Below, piece by piece: positions 56,531 through 64,000 of a stretch of 64,000 nucleotides of DNA. The stretch is from NCBI GenBank assembly GCA_963751795.1, contig CAVVVI010000004.1:434001-498000 (forward strand), in the 5' to 3' direction. Below the pieces are notes generated by a model that made no database searches, had not been told where the DNA came from, and was given only the letters and a program-made list of their open reading frames with translations. Source of the stretch: BOG-908 sp963751795 (GTDB lineage Bacteria; Pseudomonadota; Alphaproteobacteria; Acetobacterales; Acetobacteraceae). Each line of letters opens with the position of its first letter. Position 1 is the first letter of the stretch. Position numbers and translations under genes: made by a program.

Positions 56531-57589
56531 CTACTCTTGCAGCAAGTCTAGCGACATTGCCTTGATCAGCGCCAGCACTTGCCGGCCCGGGCCCAAGCCG
56601 AGGCGGCGGGCGGCATCCATCGTCACGCGCGCCAGCAGCTGCCCGCCGCCCGCTTCCAGGCTGATCAGGGCAGCGTGGCCCGTCACGTGTTCGGCCATGT
56701 CGATCACCACGGCGGGCACCATGTTGCTCACGCTGATGCCGCGCGGCGCCTCGAGCGCCAGGATCACCTCGCGGGCCGGCACCAGCAGGCGCAACGGGGC
56801 GCCGATCGGTGCCGCCAGCAGCGGCACCCAGATCAGGTCTGCGCCGCACGCCACCGCGCTCAGCTGGCGCTCGGCCTCGTGGGAGACGACGCGGCCGCGC
56901 AGCACGCCGCCGGCACCTTCGCGCGCGGCCAACGGCAGGCGCACGTCGGTCGCCACGTCCCCCAACGGCCCGCCGGCCTGCACGCGGCCGTCCTGCAGCA
57001 GCACCAGCGTGTCGGCCAGCCGCATCACCTCGTCCAGCGCGTGGCTGGCGTACACGATGGGAATGCCCAGGCCGCGCAGCCGGCCGAGGAAGGGCAGGAT
57101 CTCGTCGCGCCGCGGCTGATCGAGGGCGGAGAGCGGCTCGTCCATCAGCAGCAGCCGCGGCTGGCTGAGCAGCGCCCGGCCGATGGCGGTGCGCTGCCGC
57201 TCGCCGCCGGAGAGCGTATGCGGCCGCTGGCGCAGCAGCCCGCCCAGCCCCAGCAGATCGACGATGGTGGCGAAGGCAAGCCGGCCCGGCCCGGCCCGGC
57301 GCAGCCCGTAACGCAGATTGCCCTCCACCGACATGTGCGGGAACAGCCGCCCCTCCTGGAACACGATGCCGATGCCGCGCTGTTCGGGCGGCAGGTCGTG
57401 CAGGGGCAAATTGTCCAGCTCCACATGCGCCCGGTCGGCGCGGAGCAGGCCCGCCATGGCCAGGATCAGGCTGGATTTGCCGGCGCCCGAGGGGCCGAAC
57501 AGGGCGGTGACGCCCGGCGTCGGCGCTTCGAACCGAACCGCGAGCGAGGCGGCGCGGAAACTGTGCTCGACGGCAACGCGCAGCGTCAT
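56531..57589 (-). CDS. modC: Molybdate ABC transporter ATP-binding protein
   Basis: ModC energises molybdate import. The 352-residue protein has Walker A FGPSGAGKSSL, the signature LSGGERQRTAIGRALL, Walker B LLMDEPLSALD and a switch His in YASHALDEV. The C-terminal TOBE (mop) domain begins near residue 285 with GISVSNMVPAVVIDM and probably senses molybdate. ATG 57589 overlaps the modB stop. A much longer open frame upstream reads through modB in another phase and is not real. Confidence 0.95.
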   Translation of the reverse strand: MTLRVAVEHSFRAASLAVRFEAPTPGVTALFGPSGAGKSSLILAMAGLLRADRAHVELDNLPLHDLPPEQRGIGIVFQEGRLFPHMSVEGNLRYGLRRAGPGRLAFATIVDLLGLGGLLRQRPHTLSGGERQRTAIGRALLSQPRLLLMDEPLSALDQPRRDEILPFLGRLRGLGIPIVYASHALDEVMRLADTLVLLQDGRVQAGGPLGDVATDVRLPLAAREGAGGVLRGRVVSHEAERQLSAVACGADLIWVPLLAAPIGAPLRLLVPAREVILALEAPRGISVSNMVPAVVIDMAEHVTGHAALISLEAGGGQLLARVTMDAARRLGLGPGRQVLALIKAMSLDLLQE

Positions 57590-58260
57590 CGCCGCACCCG
57601 CCGCGGCGCCAGCAGCTCGGCCAGCAGCAGCCCGCCCGCGGCCAGCGCCACCGAGAACAGCGCCAGCCGCGCCGCATGCGCCTCGCCGCCCGGCGTTTCC
57701 AGCGTCGTGTAGATGGCCAGCGGCAAGGTGCGCGTCTGGCCGGGTATGTTGGCGGCGAAGGTGATCACGGCGCCGAACTCGCCCAGCGAGGCGGTGTAGC
57801 CCAGCACCAGGGCGGCCAGCACGCCGGGTGCGGCCAGCGGCAGCGTGATGGTGCAGAAGCGGTTGGCGGCATGGGCGCCCAGGCTGCGCGCCGCCTGCTC
57901 CAGATGCGGGTCGATGGCATCGAGCGACAGCCGCATCGCACGTACCATCAGCGGCAGCACCATCACCCCGCAGGCCAGGGCCGCGCCGGCCGTGCTGAAC
58001 ACCAGCCGCAGGTGGAACCAGCGCCACAGCAGCGCGCCGAGGGGTGCGTGCAGGCCGAACAGCAGCAGCAGCAGCCAGCCGGTCACCACCGGCGGCAGCA
58101 CCAGCGGCAGGTGCGCCACCGCATTGAGCACGAACCGGCCGGGAAAGCGGCCCCGCGCCAGCGCGGTGGCGATGGCCAGCGCAAAGGGCAGCGCGCCCGC
58201 CGTGGCGAACAGAGCGACGCGCAATGTGAGGAGGACGATCTGCCTCTCGTCGGCGGTCAC
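57586..58260 (-). CDS. modB: Molybdate ABC transporter permease
   Basis: ModB forms the membrane channel of the molybdate importer. The 224-residue protein has five to six hydrophobic segments. It contains LVLPPVVTGWLLLLLFG and the EAA coupling loop LEQAARSLGAHAANRFCTITLPLAAPGVLAALVLGYTASLGEFGAVI, typical of ModB. The start is GTG 58260, 19 bases after modA. The stop overlaps the modC ATG by four bases. Confidence 0.95.
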   Translation of the reverse strand: MTADERQIVLLTLRVALFATAGALPFALAIATALARGRFPGRFVLNAVAHLPLVLPPVVTGWLLLLLFGLHAPLGALLWRWFHLRLVFSTAGAALACGVMVLPLMVRAMRLSLDAIDPHLEQAARSLGAHAANRFCTITLPLAAPGVLAALVLGYTASLGEFGAVITFAANIPGQTRTLPLAIYTTLETPGGEAHAARLALFSVALAAGGLLLAELLAPRRVRR

Positions 58261-58279
58261 GATGCGCTGCCGACCGGGA

Positions 58280-59044
58280 TCATGGCCGCTGGAAGCCGTA
58301 ATGCGCGAACACGTCCTGCGCAGGCTGCGAGCCGAGGAACACCAGAAAGGCGCGCCCTTCGGGCGTGTTGGCGGTCAGCGCCACCGGGTAGCGGATGGGA
58401 TCGTGGCTATCCTCGGGGAACGTGCCGGCGATGCCGAGCTTCGGGCTGGCCGTCACGTCCGTGGCATAGACGATGCCGGCCGGCGCCTCGCCGGCTTCCA
58501 CCAGCCGCAGCGCCGAGCGCACCGAATCGGCCGGCGCCAAACGAGGCCGCAGCGCGGCCCACAGCCCCAGCTTGGTCAGAGCCTGCTGCGCGTAGATGCC
58601 GGCGGGCACATGGTCCGGGTCGCCCACCGCCAGCCTGCCCCCGGCACCCAGCACGCCGTCCAGCGACACGCCGCTGCGCAGCAGCAACGGCTTCAGAGTG
58701 GCCTTCGGCTCCACCAGCACCAGGGTGTTGCTCACCAGATCCGCCCGGGTTCCGGCGACGATCCCGCGCTGGGCGGCCAGCTCGTCCATCCATTTTTCGT
58801 CGGCCGAGATGAACACGTCGGCCGGCGCCCCGTGCTCGATCTGCAGCGCCAAGGTGGAGCTGGCGGCCAGCGAGAACACCACCCGCCCATGGCCGCCGGC
58901 CGTCCACAGCGTGCCGATATCCTGCAGCGCGTCGGTCAGGCTGGCGGCGGCGAACACCGTCAACGTGCGCGGCGCGGCGTGCGCGGCCGGTGGCGTGGCA
59001 AGAAGGCCGGCAGCGAGCAGGAGCGGGGCGAGCAGGGGTCTCAA
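58280..59044 (-). CDS. modA: Molybdate ABC transporter periplasmic binding protein
   Basis: ModA captures molybdate in the periplasm. The 254-residue protein has a signal peptide (LLLAAGLLATPPAAHA-A). The ModA signatures are TVFAAASLTDALQDIGTLW, FSLAASSTLALQIEHGAPADVFISADEKWMD, and VPAGIYAQQALTKLGLW, followed by GIVYATDVTAS. I chose TTG 59044, which overlaps the MFS stop (TTGA) and puts the signal peptide at the very start. The order modA-modB-modC follows on the minus strand. Confidence 0.94.
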   Translation of the reverse strand: MRPLLAPLLLAAGLLATPPAAHAAPRTLTVFAAASLTDALQDIGTLWTAGGHGRVVFSLAASSTLALQIEHGAPADVFISADEKWMDELAAQRGIVAGTRADLVSNTLVLVEPKATLKPLLLRSGVSLDGVLGAGGRLAVGDPDHVPAGIYAQQALTKLGLWAALRPRLAPADSVRSALRLVEAGEAPAGIVYATDVTASPKLGIAGTFPEDSHDPIRYPVALTANTPEGRAFLVFLGSQPAQDVFAHYGFQRP

Positions 59045-60486
59045 GGGGCGGCTCCGTCTTTCCAGCCGGACATCTCCTGGCCGGCATTGCGTGGGAACAG
59101 TAACGAGGCAGGCGCGGCCAGTGCCGATATCCCGGCCACCACCAGGAAAGCCAGCGCAAAATCCGCGGTGGCCGGTGCGGCTTGGCCGGCGGCGCCCCGC
59201 GTCATCTGCAGCACGAAGGCGCTGAGCGGGATGCCGACGGTGAGCGAGACCTGCTGCAGCATGGCGTACAGCGTGGTGGCCGCACTCATGCGCGCCCGCG
59301 GCACGTCGGCATAGGCCACCGCGTTGTAGGCGGTGAACTGCACCGAGCGCAGCACGCCGTTGAGCCCCAGCACGCCATACAGCGCCACGACCGGCCAGCC
59401 GGGGCGAAACGCGGCGCAGGCGGCGAGTGCCACGGCGCTGGCCAGGCCGTTGGCCACCAGCACGTTGCGAAAGCCGAAGCGGCGCAGCACCCATTGCGTG
59501 GCGGGCTTGACGCCGATCGCGCCCACCGCGCTGGCAAACGTGATCATGCCGCTTTGCGCCGGGCTGCGGCCGAACCCGATCTGCAGCATCATCGGCAGCA
59601 GGAACGGCACGGCGCCGATGCCGATGCGGAACAGCGAGCCGGCGATCACCGACACCGCGAAAGTGGGCAGCAGCAGCAGCGAGAAATCCAACAGCGGCCG
59701 CGCCTGCCGCCGCGCATGCACGGCGTAGCCCGCCCCGCACACCACGGCCGCCGCCGCTATGCCGATCACCACCCAAGGCGGCACCAGATGCCGGCCCGCC
59801 AGCTCCAGCACGCCCATGAAACCGCCGAGCGACAGCCCGCTCAGCAGCAGCCCCGCGGTATCGAGCCGGCCCGGATCGGGTTCGCGCATGTCGGGGATGA
59901 ACAGGCTGGCCAGCACGATGCCCGCGAGCCCGATCGGCACGTTGATGTCGAAGATCCAGTTCCACGAGAGGTAGGTGACGATGAAGCCGCCCACCGGCGG
60001 CCCGATCACCGGGCCGATCAGCGCCGGCATCGTCACCCAGGCCATCGCTGCGATCAGCCTGTCTTTGGGCACCGAGCGCAGCAGCACCAGGCGCCCGACC
60101 GGCAGCATCATCGCCCCGCCGGCGCCCTGGAGCACGCGGGCGGCCACCAGAAAGCCCAGCGTATCGGCACGTCCGCACAGCACGCTGCCCAGGGTGAAGG
60201 TGGCGATGGCGGCGCGGAACACCTGGCGGGTGCCGAAGCGGTCGGCCATCCAGCCGCTGGCCGGAATGAACACGGCGACGGCGAACAGATACGCGGTGAG
60301 CGCCACGTTCATGTGCACCGGGTCGGCATGGAAGCTGCGCGCCATCGAGGGCAGGGCGGTGGCGATCACCGTGCTGTCGAGGTTCTGCATGAACAATGCC
60401 GTGGCCACGATGACGGCGACCAGCCGCTGCCGCCCGGCACTGAGCAGCGCCGGACGCGCGGCGTCCGGCAGGGGTGGCGCCATCAC
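59041..60486 (-). CDS. MFS transporter, DHA2 (EmrB/QacA) family
   Basis: This is a drug/proton antiporter-type exporter of 480-481 residues with about 13-14 membrane segments. Motifs include NLDSTVIATALPSMARSF (motif D1), GWMADRFGTRQVF (motif A) and RVLQGAGGAMMLPVGRL (motif B). ALIGPVIGPPVGGFIVTYLSWNWIFDINVPIG (motif C) is diagnostic for DHA2. The start is GTG 60486 or ATG 60483, directly after the acetyltransferase stop. The substrate is unknown. Placement directly upstream of modA with an overlapping stop suggests a shared transcript. Confidence 0.9.
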   Translation of the reverse strand: MMAPPLPDAARPALLSAGRQRLVAVIVATALFMQNLDSTVIATALPSMARSFHADPVHMNVALTAYLFAVAVFIPASGWMADRFGTRQVFRAAIATFTLGSVLCGRADTLGFLVAARVLQGAGGAMMLPVGRLVLLRSVPKDRLIAAMAWVTMPALIGPVIGPPVGGFIVTYLSWNWIFDINVPIGLAGIVLASLFIPDMREPDPGRLDTAGLLLSGLSLGGFMGVLELAGRHLVPPWVVIGIAAAAVVCGAGYAVHARRQARPLLDFSLLLLPTFAVSVIAGSLFRIGIGAVPFLLPMMLQIGFGRSPAQSGMITFASAVGAIGVKPATQWVLRRFGFRNVLVANGLASAVALAACAAFRPGWPVVALYGVLGLNGVLRSVQFTAYNAVAYADVPRARMSAATTLYAMLQQVSLTVGIPLSAFVLQMTRGAAGQAAPATADFALAFLVVAGISALAAPASLLFPRNAGQEMSGWKDGAAP

Positions 60487-60488
60487 AG

Positions 60489-61043
60489 TCAGCCGCGCAC
60501 CGGTGCCGCGGGGTTGCCCACCACCGTAGCGCCGGCGGCCACGTCGCGCGTCACCACCGCGCCGGCGCCCACGATCGCGTCCGCGCCGATCCGCACGCCC
60601 GGCAGGATGATGGCGCCACCGCCGATCCAGGCATTCTCGCCGATGCTGACCGGCCGCGCGATTTCCTGGCCGGCGCGCCGCAGCGCCGCCTCACGCGGGT
60701 GGTCGGCGGCGTAGATCTGCACCGCGGGGCCGATCTGCGCGCCCTCGCCGATCGTCACCGCGGCGGTGTCCAGGATCACGCAATTGTAGTTGAGGAACGC
60801 GCCGGCACCGAGGCTGATGTTGAAGCCGTAATCGCAGTGGAACGGCGGCCGGATCACGGCGCCTTCGCCCACATGGCCCAGCCGCTCGCGCAGTAGCGCG
60901 CGGCGCTGTTCGGGCGAGGCGGCCAGGCTGGCGTTGTAGGCAACTATCCATGCCTTGGCCACCGCCATCGCGGCCTGCAGCGCCGGGTCGCCGGGCCGGT
61001 ACGGGGCGCCGGCCAGCATCTTGTCCATCTCCGTCCGGCTCAC
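60489..61043 (-). CDS. Sugar O-acetyltransferase (maltose/galactoside acetyltransferase family)
   Basis: This is a left-handed beta-helix (hexapeptide) acetyltransferase of 184 residues, the same length as E. coli Maa. The N-terminal Mac domain reads DKMLAGAPYRPGDPALQAAMAVAKAW. The helix region has IRPPFHCDYGFNISLGAGAFLNYNCVILD with the catalytic His, and ENAWIGGGAIILPGVRIGADAIVGAGAVVTRDV. I chose GTG 61043 to match the family start; ATG 61028 is possible. The natural acceptor is uncertain, as for most members. Confidence 0.9.
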   Translation of the reverse strand: MSRTEMDKMLAGAPYRPGDPALQAAMAVAKAWIVAYNASLAASPEQRRALLRERLGHVGEGAVIRPPFHCDYGFNISLGAGAFLNYNCVILDTAAVTIGEGAQIGPAVQIYAADHPREAALRRAGQEIARPVSIGENAWIGGGAIILPGVRIGADAIVGAGAVVTRDVAAGATVVGNPAAPVRG

Positions 61044-61089
61044 GCGGCGGCCCGCCCCCCACCGCGCCGGAACTCGGCGGACAGCGCCG

Positions 61090-62721
<1,632 letters not shown>

Positions 62722-62953
62722 CCGTCCAGCTCTCCATACGCCATGCCAGCAGCCGCTGCCCGACCGGGCATGCTTCGTCCGTGCGGCGCGTCAGGTAGCT
62801 TAAAGCCTCCACTGGCCGGGAAAGGCAATGGCTGACTGGGCCCGCGGCGCCGGGGTGGGCGTGATTACGCTCGACCGCACGGGGCGTTCCTTTGCCGGCA
62901 CGCTTCGGCCACAATCGCGGCCCAGCGCTGCCGGACAATCTCGGGGGACCGCC

Positions 62954-63652
62954 ATGAAGCACACCATCGCCCTGGTCGATGACGACCGCAACATCCTGAC
63001 CAGCGTGAGCATGACGCTGGAGCAGGAGGGCTACCTGGTGCGCACCTACACCGACGGCGAGAGCGCGCTGCAGGCGATCAACGCCAAGCCGGTGGACCTG
63101 GCCGTGCTCGACATCAAGATGCCGCGCATGGACGGCATGGAGCTGCTGCAGCGCCTGCGCACGCGCACGCAGATGCCGGTGATCTTCCTGACCAGCAAGG
63201 ACGAGGAGGTGGACGAGCTGATGGGCCTGCGCCTCGGCGCGGACGACTACATCACCAAGCCGTTCAGCCAGCGCCTGCTGATCGAGCGCATCCGCGCGTT
63301 GCTGCGCCGCAACGAAAGCAGCCGTGCCGAAGGCTCCGGCACGCCGGCCGGCGGCATCCTCACGCGCGGCGACCTGGTGCTCGACGAGACCAAGCACCAA
63401 TGCATCTGGAAAGGCACCGACATCCAGCTGACGGTGACCGAGTTCCTGCTGGTGAAAGCGCTGGCGGCACGGCCGGGGATGGTGAAAAGCCGCGACCAGC
63501 TGATCGACGCGGCGTATGGCGAGAACACCTATGTGGACGACCGCACGATCGACAGCCACGTCAAGCGCGTGCGCAAGAAGTTCCGGCAGGTTGACGGCGA
63601 GTTCAACGCGTTCGAGACGCTGTACGGGATCGGTTACCGCTACAAGGAGTGA
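62954..63652 (+). CDS. chvI: Two-component response regulator ChvI
   Basis: This is an OmpR-type regulator of 232 residues. The receiver domain has the acidic pocket VDDDR (Asp9-Asp11), phospho-acceptor Asp53 in VLDIKMPRMDG and Lys102 in TKPF. The winged-helix domain (about 135-230) has VTEFLLVKALAARPGMVKSRDQLID and DDRTIDSHVKRVRKKFR. The length, the pckA neighbour and the sequence identify ChvI. I chose ATG 62954; the open frame extends upstream without similarity. The sensor kinase gene chvG, usually next, does not follow within the window. Confidence 0.93.
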   Translation: MKHTIALVDDDRNILTSVSMTLEQEGYLVRTYTDGESALQAINAKPVDLAVLDIKMPRMDGMELLQRLRTRTQMPVIFLTSKDEEVDELMGLRLGADDYITKPFSQRLLIERIRALLRRNESSRAEGSGTPAGGILTRGDLVLDETKHQCIWKGTDIQLTVTEFLLVKALAARPGMVKSRDQLIDAAYGENTYVDDRTIDSHVKRVRKKFRQVDGEFNAFETLYGIGYRYKE

Positions 63653-63900
63653 CACGGCGCATCGTGCCGGCTGCGTATTATTGTAGACCCCGTCTAGAAA
63701 TTTCCGAACGGTCGTGTGCCGCGCGTCAGGGTTTGGCATCGCGCGGCGGCGATAAGGCTGGCTGATCGTGCAGACCGGCGCGCGCAGTCGTTGCGGATCT
63801 CGCACTGGAGCGCATGCTGCTTGCGGCAGCGCGCGCAACGGCTCGGCGGCGGCGCCGATCGGCACAGGCGCCGTTTGGCCTTGACCCCGGCGGCGGACCA

Positions 63901-63915
63901 GAACAAAATAAGAAC
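63901..63915 (+). promoter_or_regulatory. LexA operator (SOS box), GAAC-N7-GAAC
   Basis: The 15 bases GAACAAAATAAGAAC are an exact alphaproteobacterial LexA site: the direct repeat GAAC at 63901-63904 and 63912-63915, seven bases apart (GTTC-N7-GTTC on the other strand). The box ends directly before the ATG at 63916, so bound LexA would cover the ribosome binding site and transcript start. It predicts DNA-damage induction of the following gene. Confidence 0.85.
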
Positions 63916-64000
63916 ATGATGCCAACCTGCCCTGCCGTCAGCCTGCAGAGCCTGCGCCAGAGCGTGCGCCGGCTGGAACGGCCGGCTGCCCATCCCGGCC
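63916..64000 (+). CDS. imuA: Probable ImuA, SOS mutagenesis cassette (5' fragment, continues beyond window)
   Basis: Only the first 28 codons are visible: MMPTCPAVSLQSLRQSVRRLER followed by PAAHPG. A short Leu/Arg helix ending in RLER near the start is typical of ImuA, the RecA-like partner of ImuB and DnaE2 in translesion synthesis. In alphaproteobacteria the imuA-imuB-dnaE2 operon is headed by a LexA box, as found directly upstream. The identification rests on the operator plus this short N-terminus, so it is provisional. ATG 63916 or ATG 63919 may be the start. Confidence 0.6.
   Translation, partial: MMPTCPAVSLQSLRQSVRRLERPAAHPG

Noticed and set aside
56531..58027. A modB-modC fusion read as one 498-codon frame
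   Set aside because: The upstream part is an out-of-phase reading of modB; ModC starts cleanly at ATG 57589 with its own N-terminus.
63686..63698. TAGAC-CCC-GTCTA palindrome after chvI as a terminator
   Set aside because: Only 5 bp with a three-base loop and no T-run; too weak to claim.
63694..63993. A 99-codon minus-strand open frame after chvI
   Set aside because: No ribosome binding site or recognisable motif, and it runs across the LexA box and the imuA start.

Overview
The window is chromosomal DNA from a high-G+C alphaproteobacterium, most likely Rhodospirillales and plausibly Acetobacteraceae. The evidence is the gene order nuo - birA - coaX - RNase J - DUF1467 - proS - lolCD, the pckA/chvI divergent pair, a GAAC-N7-GAAC LexA operator of alphaproteobacterial type, a phasin, and frequent GTG/TTG starts at GTGA/TTGA overlaps. 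It is mostly housekeeping and central metabolism. No prophage, insertion sequence, CRISPR array, tRNA or rRNA was found.

Layout. 1-14.6 kb (+): the 3' part of the complex I operon (nuoF to nuoN), running into birA, coaX, rnj and a DUF1467 membrane protein. 15.0-18.3 kb (+): proS and the lipoprotein-release genes lolC-lolD. 18.4-22.0 kb (+): methylcitrate cycle genes prpD-prpC-prpB for propionyl-CoA. 22.0-24.9 kb: an enoyl-CoA hydratase and an exported S9 peptidase. 24.9-30.6 kb (-): lytic transglycosylase, pgpA, a DUF2252 protein with kinase-like motifs, cinA, and a solitary FtsL-like protein with a long Pro-rich tail. 30.7-38.4 kb: dapA, smpB, GNAT, rsmB, guaB, DUF72, an omega-aminotransferase and DUF2934. 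38.5-40.7 kb (-): ergothioneine genes egtB-egtD. 40.9-46.5 kb (+): a very large four-module beta-strand-repeat protein with an RTX-like C-terminus, whose ribosome binding site lies inside a perfect hairpin. 46.6-51.9 kb (+): ybjN-like, proC, TetR-like, phasin, queE, a double cold-shock-domain protein, msrA and creA. 51.9-55.7 kb (+): an aldehyde oxidoreductase of PaoABC type. 55.8-62.7 kb (-): pckA, an acetyltransferase, an MFS exporter, modABC and a class II aldolase. 63.0-64.0 kb (+): chvI, then a LexA box and the first codons of a probable imuA.

How the parts connect. The molybdate importer lies beside a molybdenum-dependent aldehyde oxidoreductase. Phasin, the methylcitrate cycle and PEP carboxykinase fit an organism that stores polyhydroxyalkanoate and feeds on organic acids. 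Ergothioneine and MsrA point to thiol and oxidative defence.

Caution. Eight genes (nuoF, nuoG, nuoL, lytic transglycosylase, rsmB, the large repeat protein, ybjN, the cold-shock gene) are each broken by one apparent frameshift, and all eight behave as a single extra base. I read this as insertion-type sequence error rather than eight real pseudogenes. The most interesting non-artefact signals are the repeat protein with its sequestered ribosome binding site, a small family of A/T-rich palindromes next to stop codons, the LexA-imuA boundary directly after an apparently orphan chvI, and the DUF2252 and FtsL-like genes. I did not find a complete undescribed system that I can defend.
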